Source: BCD1 sp965230565 (GTDB taxonomy: Bacteria > Bacteroidota > Bacteroidia > Chitinophagales > Saprospiraceae). From it: a DNA stretch of 64,000 nucleotides. The position numbers were made by a program, and so were the translations under genes. The notes under the pieces were generated by a model. It worked only from the letters and a program-made list of their open reading frames with translations, did not search any database and was not told where the DNA came from. The first letter of the stretch is position 1. Every line of letters begins with the position of its first letter. This document shows, in pieces, positions 20,401 through 28,751 of this stretch. The stretch is from positions 2,524,150 through 2,588,149 of the forward strand of contig CBDDLH010000016.1 of NCBI GenBank assembly GCA_965230565.1, written 5' to 3'.

Positions 20401-20703
20401 ACCTTCCAATGGCATTAGGAAGATATCTTTATTACCGTATTGGGTCCCGGTAAATGCCAGCCATTTTCCATCGGGACTGATATTGGGGCGGGTTTCTTCT
20501 CCATCCATTGCAGTAAGTCTTGTCGCCTGCCCACCATCTACGGATACGCTCCACAAGTCGCCGCCATTACTGAAAATGATGGTCTCTGCATCCGGAGTAA
20601 GGACCGGGTCTATGGAAAATTTGCTATCGGAAAGTTGACCAAAAAGAAATGTGCCTGTGAACATAAATGCACACAAGAGCAGAAGGTGTTTAAATGAAGT
20701 CAT
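17482..20703 (-). CDS. Tricorn-like S41 protease, exported
   Basis: A 1073-residue exported peptidase of the Tricorn-homologue group, which degrades oligopeptides. A signal peptide (about 1-22) is followed by a beta-propeller region built of WD40/PD40-like repeats (DGKWLAF, SPDGKYIYFASD and similar) to about residue 520. Residues about 540-590 are an unusual low-complexity stretch of Lys, Glu and Asp. A PDZ domain lies at about 780-840 (IKPGDVLVAVNGQSV). The C-terminal S41 serine-protease domain carries the probable nucleophile in EQSLSDAEM near residue 977. Length agrees with the family. It is probably periplasmic. It lies alone between the DAHP synthase gene and the serine hydrolase. The charged insert produces misleading open frames on the other strand. 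Confidence 0.9.
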   Translation of the reverse strand: MTSFKHLLLLCAFMFTGTFLFGQLSDSKFSIDPVLTPDAETIIFSNGGDLWSVSVDGGQATRLTAMDGEETRPNISPDGKWLAFTGTQYGNKDIFLMPLEGGEIKQLTYHQASDDVDSWSWDSETIYFTSNRYNRYSGYKVGIEGGTPVRMFDHYFDNAHNIAIHPKTNEIYFNESWESKGFAHRKRYKGDYNPDVKSFNPKNGAFKVYTDYDGKDFGVTIDKKGNVYFMSDEANGEYNLYTFAKGKKTQLTKFETSVYWPKVSANGKKIVFRKDYDVYVYDVEKKKTSKPEIRIFKNYTLDKVQDHNVKGNINNFAVAPDNKKMAFTSRGRLFISDIKGKFVKEIKTNPKQAVNEVVWLKDNKTLLFTQTVGGYYNIFSVAADGSGEVKQHTNDSDNNRNIMLNSDRSKAVYLSGRNEVRLMDLETMKSETIAREELWALYNPNPYFSPDDRYIAFNAYHDFEREIFVYDLEKKSLVNLTKTRVSETSPFWSPDGKYIYFASDLLQPTYPYGTQNTHIYRMMLDKYEDPFKLSKLDELFEEEEKKDDKKEDDKAVKKDEKEDEDAEAGKKDEKKEDKDKDEKKVKVSINMDGLGERLSRIGPSFGQQGNPYVVQKDQKTFIFYTSNHDEGTSYLWKTTLEPFEKPKTEKVSKERVGGYGIDQAKNSFYITFGGNIYTLDVAGNKLKKVEVNHVFRKSLSDEFEQMYYEAWAGMEQNFYNETFHGQNWQGLRDQYAKLLPHVSNRSQLRMIFNDMLGELNTSHFGFYSNGKEEKTYYGYQTTATGIMFENDNPYTVKRIVKDSPADVKDKDIKPGDVLVAVNGQSVYPNRNREMYFSNPSRDREVKLTFDRNGTKVDVNVHTTSYFSINTLLYDEWQDANQAYVDKKSGDRIAYVHMKNMGRGEFNKFKRDIIEEAAYKDALIIDLRYNTGGNVHDDVLRLLSQKTYLQWKYREGKLTGQSNFGPSDKPIILLINEQSLSDAEMTAQGFKELGLGTIIGTETYRWIIFTSGRGLVDGSFYRLPSWGCYTLDGKNLEQTGVSPDIRVEETFKDRLDGNQPQLDRAIQEIKKILK

Positions 20704-20877
20704 AAAACAGGTGATTTTTGTGAAAGATGGTTTGGTGTAAACGGACTACACCAGTTTCACAATAATACCCAATTTACTTCAGATTAAAGGAGGGATTCGA
20801 CGAAAGAATGATTTCGGTGGATTTGTGGAACGCGTTGGCTCATGTCCTGAAGAAACATCTGGCAGGAAGAATCATTA

Positions 20878-20948
20878 GGTACCTACGGCACCAAACAGTG
20901 CAGATCTTGTCGGGTGTTACCGGGACGGAGCCCCTAAAGGCACCCGAC
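20878..20948. repeat. Dispersed structured repeat, single copy
   Basis: This 71-base segment contains two nested pairings (GCAC with GTGC, and TCGGGTG with CACCCGA) and the words GTACCTAC, GTTACCGGGA and GAGCCCCTAAAGG in the same order as the right arm of the inverted element at 58.50-58.58 kb. It lies between the Tricorn-like gene and the DAHP synthase gene. No open frame is involved. Confidence 0.6.
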
Positions 20949-20975
20949 TAATTATTTTTCAGGAAAAACAATCAA

Positions 20976-22031
20976 TTAAATACTCCCTTTTATCCTATCC
21001 CTGAACTCCCTCAAAATCTCAGCTGTTTCCTCAAAGCCCAGACATTCATCGGTAACGGAAACGCCATATTTGAGGTCTTTTATATCGGCGGGGATCTTTT
21101 GTTTGCCGTGATGGATATTACTTTCTATCATCACTCCCATGATGGATTGGTTGCCATTTACAATTTGTTCGCCGACACTTTTCAGCACTATGGGCTGATT
21201 AGCTGCGATTTTTCCGCTGTTCGCATGGCTGCAATCAACCATTATGCGTTGCGGAAATCCTTTCGCTTTGAGGGTAGCTTCATATTTCGCTATGCTTTGG
21301 GCGTCGAAATTGGGATTTTTACCTCCACGCAGGATCAGGTGTGTGTGAGGGTTGCCGTTTGTCCGGACAACTGCCACCCGGCCATCCGGATGAATACTGA
21401 CAAAATTATGAGGAGAAGCGACGGACTCCAGGGCCTGTATGGCAATTTTCACATTACCGTCTGTTCCGTTCTTAAAACCGACAGCAGAAGAAAATCCGCT
21501 GGCCATTTTACGGTGACTTTGTGATTCGGTAGTCCTTGCTCCGATGGCCGTCCAGGAGAAAAGGTCCTGAATATATTGAGGAGTTACGATATCGAGTGCT
21601 TCTCCTGCTGCTGGAAGACCTAATTCAGCAATGTAGGTCAGCAATTCCCTTGACTGTTTAAGTCCTTCTTCCAATTGGCAGCTGTCATCGAGAAAAGGGT
21701 CATTGACCAAACCCTGCCAGCCAACGGTTGTACGTGGTTTTTCAAAATAAACCCTCATGACCAGGTATAGGGTATCTTCCACTTCTTTGGAAAGTTCCAT
21801 TAATCTTCTGGCATAGTCCTTGGCCAATTCAACATCATGAATGGAACACGGCCCCACGACAACCAATTGTCTTTTATCTTCCCGGGAAAGGATATTCTTC
21901 ACTGTCATCTGTCCGGCATGAACGGTATTGATGATATTTTCAGTCAATGGGTATAATTCCTTCAGTTGAGCGGGCGTCATGATGGGTTGTTCAACCTTGA
22001 TATTCAGGTTTTCAATTCTCTTGTCAGTCAT
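20976..22031 (-). CDS. aroF: 3-deoxy-7-phosphoheptulonate (DAHP) synthase, class I
   Basis: First enzyme of the shikimate pathway: condenses phosphoenolpyruvate with erythrose 4-phosphate. The 351-residue length and motifs fit the AroF/AroG/AroH type: VVGPCSIHD near residue 54, RVYFEKPRTTVGWQGL near 92-107, GARTTESQSHR near 164, NGTDGN near 186, MVDCSHANSGK near 264 and SVTDECLGFEET near the end. The N-terminal stretch is the type that in enterobacterial enzymes shapes feedback inhibition by an aromatic amino acid; which one cannot be told, so the symbol is generic. It stands alone, with no other aromatic-pathway gene nearby. A weak hairpin lies about 30-60 bases before its start. Confidence 0.93.
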   Translation of the reverse strand: MTDKRIENLNIKVEQPIMTPAQLKELYPLTENIINTVHAGQMTVKNILSREDKRQLVVVGPCSIHDVELAKDYARRLMELSKEVEDTLYLVMRVYFEKPRTTVGWQGLVNDPFLDDSCQLEEGLKQSRELLTYIAELGLPAAGEALDIVTPQYIQDLFSWTAIGARTTESQSHRKMASGFSSAVGFKNGTDGNVKIAIQALESVASPHNFVSIHPDGRVAVVRTNGNPHTHLILRGGKNPNFDAQSIAKYEATLKAKGFPQRIMVDCSHANSGKIAANQPIVLKSVGEQIVNGNQSIMGVMIESNIHHGKQKIPADIKDLKYGVSVTDECLGFEETAEILREFRDRIKGSI

Positions 22032-22062
22032 GTTGTGTATAAATTTGTGTTTTGGGTTGCTG

Positions 22063-22094
22063 AGAAATATTATTTTTCAGAAAAATAGTATTGC
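22063..22094 (-). terminator. AT-rich hairpin after the M1 peptidase gene
   Basis: AGAAATATTATTTTT and AAAAATAGTATTGCT form an imperfect inverted repeat about 65 bases past the M1 stop codon. It is nearly the same hairpin as the perfect one at 56641-56673, so it may be a dispersed terminator-like element. Confidence 0.5.
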
Positions 22095-22158
22095 TTAAAG
22101 TAGGCCCGAAAGTAAAGGTTATTTTGCAATTCTGTAGCATTAATCAGCAGGAGAAATA

Positions 22159-23796
22159 TTATCTACGGGTCTTCATGGGATTCACGAAAAAATTAGGATC
22201 CACTTCGTATTTGCCAAAACCTTTTGGATAATCCATACTTTGCCACTCCGTTGTGGGCTCCAGCCAGTAATCCTTTCTGTCGAAGCTAAACTTCACAGGC
22301 ATATTAAAACCGTCAACACAATCTTCCCAGCGATACCAAAACTTATTGTCCTGGAAGGAGTAAGCAAAAATCGGAATCCTGGTATCCCTCAGATACTGGT
22401 CAAATACCGGTTGAACATCATATTCCCTGATCATGCCGTTGATATATTTTTCTATATCTTTAGTGGTAACAGTTGAATGGTAAAATTCCTCATTCAGTCC
22501 TCTCAAAATACGCCTCCAATGATTGTCATTATTGACGATCTGACGGAGGGTGTGTAACATATTGGCCGCTTTCGAATACATATCAGAGGATCCTGCGTAA
22601 TTGACATCATATTGGCCAATAATCGGGCGATCGTTCCGGACGTTCTGCCGGGTACCAATCATGTATTTTTCAGCACTTTTTTTGCCAAAATTGTAATCCA
22701 GGTAAAGACTTTCCGAGTAAGCGGTAAAGCCTTCATGCACCCACATATCCGCAATGTCCTTGTAGGTAATGTTATTGGCAAACCATTCGTGACCGGATTC
22801 GTGAATAATAATGAAATCGAATTCCATACCGATTCCCGTGCCGCTTATATCGCGACCTCCGTAACCATTTTCATATCCGTTTCCATAGGTAACCGAACTT
22901 TGGTGTTCCATACCCGGATAAGGCACTTCTACCAGTTTGTACCCGTCCTCGTAAAATGGGTAGGGACCAAACCAGTATTCAAAAGCTTCCAGCGTTTTAG
23001 GGACTTGCCTGAACTGATATTTAGCTTTGTCCAAATTATAGGATAGCACATAATAGTCGCAATCCAGCCATCCTTTTTCGCCTTTGAATTTTTCGGAAAA
23101 ATGAACATAATCGCCTACATTGAAGTTAACTCCGTAATTATTGATCGGATTTACAACTTCCCATCTAAAAGTCCTGGTACCATCATCATTATCAATGGTT
23201 TTTCTCAACTTGCCATTGGCAACTCCGGTAAGGTGGTCAGGCACGGTTAGGCTTATTAACATGCCTTCATCCGGTTCGTCGTACATGTGATCTTTACATG
23301 GCCACCACAGGCTTGCACCATCACCCTGACAGGTGGTAACTGCTAAATCGTTACCATTTTCATCTTTGGCCCAGGTAACTCCCCCACTCCATGGAGGCTT
23401 TTTACTGACTTGAGGCTTGCCTTCAAAATATATGGTGAGTTCCTTTACAGATCCTGGTTTTTGTTTCTTTTTCAATTCAATGAAATGCGCGTTGCCATCC
23501 TTTCTGACTGTGAGGGCGTTTTTCCCTTGCATTACAGAGGTGATCTTCATAGGAGGCTGAAGGTCGATCTGCATAACTTTGCGTTTCCGCAAGACTTCAT
23601 AGGTCACAGTATTGGATCCTTTCAGAGTGCTGTCCTTTGGATTAATCGTAACATCCAGGTCGTAGTATAACAAATCCCACCATGCACGCTCTTTGGTAAT
23701 ACTTCCCCGTAATGTATCCTGACGGGTAAAGTCTGTTTTTTGACCATATAACAAGGAAGAGAATATCATTAATAACAAAAGGGAAAAGCCTTTCAT
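22159..23796 (-). CDS. Short M1-family metallopeptidase, exported
   Basis: Exported zinc peptidase of the M1 (aminopeptidase N) family, which removes N-terminal residues from peptides. A signal peptide is present (about 1-18). The N-terminal beta domain is followed by the catalytic domain with the zinc motif HESGHEW near residues 331-337 and the third ligand in WVHEGFTAYSES about 18 residues on. At 545 residues it lacks the C-terminal helical domain of long M1 enzymes, as is common in Bacteroidota. A GMEHQ-type (GAMEN-like) substrate motif appears in PYPGMEHQSSV near residue 292. It lies between an HD-hydrolase gene and aroF on the same strand, with no sign of a functional link. Confidence 0.9.
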   Translation of the reverse strand: MKGFSLLLLMIFSSLLYGQKTDFTRQDTLRGSITKERAWWDLLYYDLDVTINPKDSTLKGSNTVTYEVLRKRKVMQIDLQPPMKITSVMQGKNALTVRKDGNAHFIELKKKQKPGSVKELTIYFEGKPQVSKKPPWSGGVTWAKDENGNDLAVTTCQGDGASLWWPCKDHMYDEPDEGMLISLTVPDHLTGVANGKLRKTIDNDDGTRTFRWEVVNPINNYGVNFNVGDYVHFSEKFKGEKGWLDCDYYVLSYNLDKAKYQFRQVPKTLEAFEYWFGPYPFYEDGYKLVEVPYPGMEHQSSVTYGNGYENGYGGRDISGTGIGMEFDFIIIHESGHEWFANNITYKDIADMWVHEGFTAYSESLYLDYNFGKKSAEKYMIGTRQNVRNDRPIIGQYDVNYAGSSDMYSKAANMLHTLRQIVNNDNHWRRILRGLNEEFYHSTVTTKDIEKYINGMIREYDVQPVFDQYLRDTRIPIFAYSFQDNKFWYRWEDCVDGFNMPVKFSFDRKDYWLEPTTEWQSMDYPKGFGKYEVDPNFFVNPMKTRR

Positions 23797-23883
23797 AAAG
23801 AATGTTTTTTATTGACGTTGTTTAAAAACCCTAAAAGTAATTCAATTATTTAAAATGCAGAAATGATCGTATAAATCACGCCT

Positions 23884-24435
23884 CTATAAAAACGCTGAAT
23901 ATTGCTCAATTTTCCTAAGCAATCTCGTGTACAGGAACTCATGTTTACCGGCCAGCTCTCTGGCAATGAGCATAGCTTCTTCCTGATATTTTCTACGCTT
24001 TTCTTTGTTCCAATAGTGTGGCGGCTTCTGTAAATTAGTGATCCTGTCAGCCAGTTTGACCATACCTACCTCTTTAGGTTGATCGTTGATCCTGGCAAGG
24101 CTATCGGTCATTCTGGCAGTTTTGGATGGTAAGCTATTGTCCTTTGTCAGGGCCATTACACCGGCGGCTACCTTTTCTCCGAAATGTTTTCCCAGCTCAA
24201 CAAAACTTGTGTCCGTATCCTCTATTACATCATGAAGGATGGCCAGTTGAACAGCATAATCAAGATCAAAATCCGGCTCATGCTGATAAGCCAGTAAGAT
24301 TTCCATGGAGACGCTGGCCAGATGAAGCAAATAGTTGGCTTTCGAGCCGGGAAACAACTGGTCATGATGTTTTTCGCCGGCAAATTTCATGGCTTTTTGG
24401 TAGATTTCTTGTGTCATATGTTTTGTTTTTTTCAT
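23884..24435 (-). CDS. HD-domain hydrolase, RelA/SpoT-like (small alarmone hydrolase type)
   Basis: A 183-residue single-domain HD metallohydrolase resembling the hydrolase half of RelA/SpoT and the stand-alone MESH1-type enzymes that remove pyrophosphate from (p)ppGpp. Visible HD-family features are HLASVSMEILL (His), AILHDVIEDTD (the HD pair and the following Glu-Asp) and VKLADRITNLQ, which matches the RelA/SpoT-type KLADR signature. There is no synthetase, TGS or ACT domain. It is cytosolic. An alternative ATG six codons in is equally possible. The start codon lies only about 6 bases from the left palindrome cluster of the neighbouring transposase element, so that insertion may have replaced its promoter region. 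Confidence 0.8.
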   Translation of the reverse strand: MKKTKHMTQEIYQKAMKFAGEKHHDQLFPGSKANYLLHLASVSMEILLAYQHEPDFDLDYAVQLAILHDVIEDTDTSFVELGKHFGEKVAAGVMALTKDNSLPSKTARMTDSLARINDQPKEVGMVKLADRITNLQKPPHYWNKEKRRKYQEEAMLIARELAGKHEFLYTRLLRKIEQYSAFL

Positions 24436-24440
24436 AATGG

Positions 24441-24630
24441 AAAGGCCTGAAGGCCTGTCGTTGTTGCAAATTATTCAGGTCCCCGGCCTGAAGGCCGGGG
24501 CAATTGAAGGCTGATGTAATTGAAGGCTGATGTAATTGGCTGATCAAAATTCAATGCAATTTATTCCATTGCGCCGCCCTTCAGGGCGGTGCGAAGATCA
24601 ATAACAAATCCCCAGGCCTTCAGGCCTTTC
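24441..24630 (+). repeat. Left palindrome (REP-like) cluster
   Basis: Four palindromes at about 24443-24456, 24481-24500, 24573-24588 and 24614-24627. Between the second and third is a direct repeat of about 16 bases built on ATTGAAGGCTGATGTA. The order and spacing are repeated in the right cluster. Confidence 0.85.
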
Positions 24631-24735
24631 CTCAAAAAAATACCACAAAAAAATGTCACAATTGGGCATCTCGTGGCTTTTATATATGTAGGGCTATGTT
24701 TTTTAGCCAATTTTTTAATCCTCAAATTCAAATGT

Positions 24736-25188
24736 ATGCCTTTTCTCAGAATATGGATTCACGCCGTTTGGGCAACTAAAAGTCGTTACCCTTATTTAAA
24801 AAAAGATATCCGAAATAAAGTTTTTCAACACATCAAGGAGTATGGTAATTCTAAAGATATTTATGTTGACCATATTAATGGACATATTGATCATGTGCAT
24901 TGTCTGATTTCTATGAATGCTAATCAGAATATAGCAACTATTATGAACCTTTTAAAGGGAGAATCTTCCTCCTGGATCAACAAAAACAAGATCACCTCAA
25001 AATATTTTGGCTGGCAGGATGAGTATTTTGCTGTTTCTATCAGCCATTCTCATAGAAATAGAGTTCGAAAATATATTAGAAATCAGGAACAACATCATTT
25101 GAGAAAAACCTTTGAGGAGGAGTACCAGGAATTGATTGACAAATATGGTTTTGAGTGTATTTTTCGAGGTTCAAATGGAAAGGCCTGA
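24736..25188 (+). CDS. tnpA: IS200/IS605-family Y1 transposase (TnpA / RAYT-like)
   Basis: A single-strand DNA transposase of the HUH type, which cuts and joins DNA at hairpins through a tyrosine. From the ATG at 24736 it has 150 residues, the usual size. A longer frame from 24589 would only add residues read from the left palindrome cluster. The HUH motif is seen in HIDHVHCL, and the probable catalytic Tyr is in RVRKYIRNQEQHH near the C-terminus. The stop codon TGA lies inside the first palindrome of the right cluster, so the last residues (GKA) are encoded by the repeat. The gene is intact. Whether it is an autonomous IS200 relative or a domesticated REP-associated enzyme cannot be decided here. 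Confidence 0.88.
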   Translation: MPFLRIWIHAVWATKSRYPYLKKDIRNKVFQHIKEYGNSKDIYVDHINGHIDHVHCLISMNANQNIATIMNLLKGESSSWINKNKITSKYFGWQDEYFAVSISHSHRNRVRKYIRNQEQHHLRKTFEEEYQELIDKYGFECIFRGSNGKA

Positions 25189-25370
25189 AGGCCTGTAGTT
25201 ATTGGCAATTATTCAGGTCCCCGGCCTGAAGGCCGGGGCAATTGAAGGCCGGGGCAATTAAAACCAATGCAATTGCCTCCCCTCAAATCCTAATGCACCA
25301 TATTCCTTTGCGCCGCCCTTCAGGGCGGTGTAAAGATCATTGGCAAATTCTCAGGCCTTTAGGCCTTCCC
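25179..25370 (+). repeat. Right palindrome (REP-like) cluster
   Basis: Repeats the order of the left cluster with palindromes at about 25181-25194, 25219-25238, 25312-25327 and 25352-25365. It starts within the transposase coding end and stops about 3 bases before the fucosidase stop codon, where it may also serve as a transcription stop. Confidence 0.85.
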
Positions 25371-25372
25371 CC

Positions 25373-26845
25373 CTACCGCAAATCAGAAACCTTCACCGTC
25401 CACACATGATCACATGGCGGCTGCTCCCGAAGAGATTTGGGAATAAACACTTTAAAACCATCGCCAGATGGTTCCCATTTTAATGATTTTTTACTGCCAA
25501 GCAAGGTAACCTTTGCCCCTTCTGCCGGTTGGTGAGATTGTATGGAAATTGCCTCAGGCATTTTATTTTCTCCTTCTTTACAGAGATAAAAGAAATAGGC
25601 ATTGCCATTGTCTTGTTGAGTCATGCAGATGTTCTCTTCCTTGTATGGAGGCAAAACCTTGCTGTTGTAAATCCCTTCGCTATTGACACCCATCCAGGCA
25701 CCAAATTCCTCCAAGAGATCATAAGCTCCAGGCTGCCACTCTCCTTCCGGAGTTGGGGCGATGTTTAACAGCAGATTACCACCCTTGGCCACGATATCCA
25801 CCAGCATCTGGATGCCTTCCAGGCCACTCATGTATTTGGCATTTTTGGTATGCGACCACCCTCCACCGGAAATGATACAGGACTCCCAGGGATAAGGCAA
25901 CTCCTTTTCAGGAACACGATTTTCAGGCGTAAGGTAATTTTGGTTCTTACCATAAACAGCCCGATCCACAACGATGAGGCCTGGCTGTTTTATTCTCACT
26001 TTTTCAACCAAATCATCCATTTTAATATCCTGGTTGATGATCCGGTGTTTTAAATAACCATTCTCTTTTGCGGCAAGGGTATTTTCATACCAGTGATCAA
26101 TCTGGCTTTTGGGCGTTTTGGCAACCCAACCTCCATCCAGCCAAAGAATGTCCATTTTACCGTAATCGGTCATCAATTCCAAAATCTGATTGTGGGTGAA
26201 TTCGATGAATTTGTTCCAGTTTTCAGGATTCGCTTCAGGTTCGTAATTTACGTTTCGATCTCTTGGCGGATATTTTGGATCCCAATAATAGGGAGAATGC
26301 CAGTCTGGTTTGGAAAAGTAAGCCCCTGTCCAAAGTCCTTCGCTTCTAAAGGCATCGAAGATTTCCTTGGCAATATTACTTCGTGGATGTGAGGAGAACG
26401 GACATTTTGGGTCAGTCACCTTGTAATCCGTGTATTTGGAATCAAACATGCAAAAACCATCATGATGCTTAGTGGTGAAGACCACATATTTCATACCGGC
26501 ACCCTTTGCCGCTTTGGCCCATTTTTCCGGAGTGAATTTCGATGGATAGAAAGTCAGTTTCAAATTTTCATATTCCTGCTTATAGAGAAAATAATCATCC
26601 GGATCAGATCCCATTTTCCGTTCGCACCAGCCATATTCTTCCGGGCATAACGACCACGATTCTACGATTCCCCATTGACTGTAAGCTCCCCAGTGCATGA
26701 GCAGTCCAAACTTGATATCCTGCCACTGATCCAGTTTTTCCAAAACCAAAGGGTCGGTTTCAGGAACATACCTGTTATCGTGCTCCTGGGCTTTTGTTAA
26801 CATGGAACAACTGGTGAGCACTAAAAGCAATAGGAACCTCCGCAT
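25373..26845 (-). CDS. Alpha-L-fucosidase, GH29 family
   Basis: Exported glycosidase that releases alpha-linked L-fucose from glycans. The 490-residue protein has a signal peptide (about 1-19), then the GH29 barrel with LLMHWGAYSQWG near 50, FTTKHHDGFCMFDS near 123-136, SKPDWHSPYYW near 178 and the probable nucleophile Asp in ILWLDGGWV near 233-241. The region GGNLLLNIAPTPEGEW near 355 is also typical. A short beta-sandwich C-terminus (SIQSHQPAEGAKVTLLG) follows. It is probably periplasmic. It is not in a polysaccharide-utilisation operon; the downstream side is the transposase element. The GC and codon pattern is ordinary for the window. Confidence 0.92.
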   Translation of the reverse strand: MRRFLLLLVLTSCSMLTKAQEHDNRYVPETDPLVLEKLDQWQDIKFGLLMHWGAYSQWGIVESWSLCPEEYGWCERKMGSDPDDYFLYKQEYENLKLTFYPSKFTPEKWAKAAKGAGMKYVVFTTKHHDGFCMFDSKYTDYKVTDPKCPFSSHPRSNIAKEIFDAFRSEGLWTGAYFSKPDWHSPYYWDPKYPPRDRNVNYEPEANPENWNKFIEFTHNQILELMTDYGKMDILWLDGGWVAKTPKSQIDHWYENTLAAKENGYLKHRIINQDIKMDDLVEKVRIKQPGLIVVDRAVYGKNQNYLTPENRVPEKELPYPWESCIISGGGWSHTKNAKYMSGLEGIQMLVDIVAKGGNLLLNIAPTPEGEWQPGAYDLLEEFGAWMGVNSEGIYNSKVLPPYKEENICMTQQDNGNAYFFYLCKEGENKMPEAISIQSHQPAEGAKVTLLGSKKSLKWEPSGDGFKVFIPKSLREQPPCDHVWTVKVSDLR

Positions 26846-26954
26846 AATAAATGGATTTTGTAAAGAATGGTTAAAATATTCAGTTTACAATTTACAGACT
26901 GAAAATTGTACATTGCTGACTAAGAATTGAGGACTGAAGGCTGCCAACTGCGAG

Positions 26955-27323
26955 TTAAACGTCTTTCTTCTCCTTTCCGAGCTTTGAAGCTTCTCTTTGT
27001 CTTAACAGATCCAAAGCACGGGAAAACATTTGTGATTCCTCCTCTTTTGTTTGTGAAAATAGCTGTGCCAGTTTTCGACCGCTGGCAAACTCCCCACTAC
27101 GATGTAAACCACGCAGGAAAGATTCATAGCCTTTTCCATGATGGTAATAACCCATCGGACCGATCTTGTAACTAGCAACAAACTCGTTACATTTGGTACA
27201 TTGAACAAAAACACGATCCCGTTCTCCCTCCTGTCGATAAAGAATGTTCCTCACCTCATCCGACTGGCAATTTTGACAACGTTGAAGATGTATTTCCATA
27301 ATGCGTTTGTTTGCTGATTTCAA
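26955..27323 (-). CDS. Small zinc-ribbon protein, function unknown
   Basis: A 122-residue cytosolic protein with two CxxC pairs (CQNC and CTKC, about 26 residues apart) that should bind one zinc as a ribbon. After the ribbon comes a Tyr/Gly-rich stretch (GPMGYYHHGKGYES) and a charged helical tail ending in KLGKEKKDV. An alternative start is the ATG at 27299, which would begin with MEIHLQRCQNC and drop eight residues. I recognise no named family. The neighbour upstream is a DASS transporter gene with a 45-base gap, so co-transcription is possible but says nothing on function. Confidence 0.7.
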   Translation of the reverse strand: MKSANKRIMEIHLQRCQNCQSDEVRNILYRQEGERDRVFVQCTKCNEFVASYKIGPMGYYHHGKGYESFLRGLHRSGEFASGRKLAQLFSQTKEEESQMFSRALDLLRQREASKLGKEKKDV

Positions 27324-27368
27324 AAAAATTCAAAAATTGCTCTTCACTTTGGTTTAAATCCCTGTGGT

Positions 27369-28751
27369 TTAAAAAAACAATGGAATATAGGAAAAACTTG
27401 CCACAAGGGTTAATATAAAGGATAAAATTGTTACCAACAACCCTGGATAAAGCATATCCTTCGTCTTGAGCATTCCGGATCCAAAGGCAACCGCGTTTGG
27501 TGGGGTACTCACCGGTAATGCCATGGCAGAAGAACACATTATGGATATCACAATTGTAAGTATCAGCTGGTTCTGCGGCAAAGATATCGCAACAGGGATC
27601 AGCAAGTTGGCTGTGGCAGTATTACTCATAAAGGTTGTCATCAATGCTGCAACCACCATTAACACCATGACAGCTATGAAGAATCCGCTTTCAATAGGTA
27701 ACGCTCCGGCTATGGTATCCGTCAATCCACTCTGGCTGAGGCCAACACCAAGACATAAACCACCTCCAAGCATAAATAAAATATCCCAGGAAATATTTCT
27801 AAAATCCCGTTGATTGAGCAGCCCGAATCCAAAGGCTGCAATCACGACCATAAGTCCGACTGTACCCGAAGAAAGTCCGGTCACACCGCCTGTCAACCAT
27901 CCAAATACTGTTAACAAAAACACCCCCAGCACAAAACGCTGTTGCGGAGAAAGTTTTTGAACTTCTTTTTTCTCAACCTCGATCTTAACACCCTTGGAAG
28001 GAAAGATGATCAGTAAAACTCTCCATAACAACACCAGTAAAATCAGCGTAATGGGGATAGCAATGGCCATCCATTCAATAAAAGAGACGTCAAAACCTTT
28101 TTGATTCAAATATTCAATAGCAATGGCGTTGGGGGGTGTTCCAATGGGTGTTCCCATTCCTCCAAGGTTACATGCAAACGGAATGGCAATAGCCAAACCT
28201 TTGGAAAAAGTGGAAGTATCAGGTAATTTAGCCATGATCGGCCCAACGATGGCGAACATCATCGCCGCCGTGGCCGTATTACTCATCCACATCGACAAAA
28301 AGGAAGAAATCAGAATAATCCCAAACAGGACTTTGGAGGCATCTTCACCGGTCCTCTGCAACATCCAGTTGGCCATTCGTTGTGCAAGACCATATTTGTT
28401 TAACAGGATGGACAAAACGAATCCCCCCATGAACAGCATGGTGATATCACCGAAAAATGCTGACAGGAATTGTTCTTTTGTTGTCTGAAGTCCGGCGCCT
28501 TGCATTATCGGCAACAACCAAATAATGCTCAGAAATAACACCATCAAACTGGTCACAAACAAAGGGATGGTCTCGAACACCCAGAGTATGGCCGTAACCA
28601 GCAGAATGATCAGCGCTACCTCTTCCGAGGGAGTTATTCCTAAAAATTTTGTGAAAAAATGAGTCTGATAAAGTACCAGTAGGATCAACATTATCAGGAG
28701 CACAGGAAGGTTATCCTTCTTGAACAATTTCAAGTGTCTTGAAAAATTCAT
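27369..28751 (-). CDS. DASS/SLC13-family sodium-coupled anion transporter
   Basis: An inner-membrane symporter of the divalent anion:Na+ family, which takes up C4-dicarboxylates, citrate or sulfate with sodium. In 460 residues there are about 11-12 hydrophobic segments and the two family repeats: SNTATA motifs (MWMSNTATAAMM and TFMSNTATANLL) and two TPPNA motifs (TPIGTPPNAIA and LPVSTPPNAVAF). These are the sodium and carboxylate binding hairpins. No TrkA/RCK insertion is present, so it is nearer to the carboxylate group than to the long sulfate permeases. The substrate cannot be read from sequence. It is transcribed divergently from the SGNH hydrolase gene. Confidence 0.9.
   Translation of the reverse strand: MNFSRHLKLFKKDNLPVLLIMLILLVLYQTHFFTKFLGITPSEEVALIILLVTAILWVFETIPLFVTSLMVLFLSIIWLLPIMQGAGLQTTKEQFLSAFFGDITMLFMGGFVLSILLNKYGLAQRMANWMLQRTGEDASKVLFGIILISSFLSMWMSNTATAAMMFAIVGPIMAKLPDTSTFSKGLAIAIPFACNLGGMGTPIGTPPNAIAIEYLNQKGFDVSFIEWMAIAIPITLILLVLLWRVLLIIFPSKGVKIEVEKKEVQKLSPQQRFVLGVFLLTVFGWLTGGVTGLSSGTVGLMVVIAAFGFGLLNQRDFRNISWDILFMLGGGLCLGVGLSQSGLTDTIAGALPIESGFFIAVMVLMVVAALMTTFMSNTATANLLIPVAISLPQNQLILTIVISIMCSSAMALPVSTPPNAVAFGSGMLKTKDMLYPGLLVTILSFILTLVASFSYIPLFF

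Larger units (their letters stand above)
24437..25370 (+). mobile_element. IS200/REP-type transposase element with duplicated palindrome clusters
   Basis: A Y1 transposase gene lies between two near-identical clusters of about 190 bases in direct orientation (24441-24630 and 25179-25370). Each cluster holds four GC-rich palindromes in the same order: AGGCCTGAAGGCCT, CCCCGGCCTGAAGGCCGGGG, CCGCCCTTCAGGGCGG and AGGCCTTCAGGCCT (last copy in the right cluster has TTTA). The element fills exactly the gap between the HD gene start and the fucosidase stop. Such stem-loops are the substrates of IS200/RAYT transposases. Confidence 0.8.

Noticed and set aside
24589..24735. N-terminal extension of the transposase
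   Set aside because: These codons are read from the left palindrome cluster and its flank; the internal ATG at 24736 gives the standard length.
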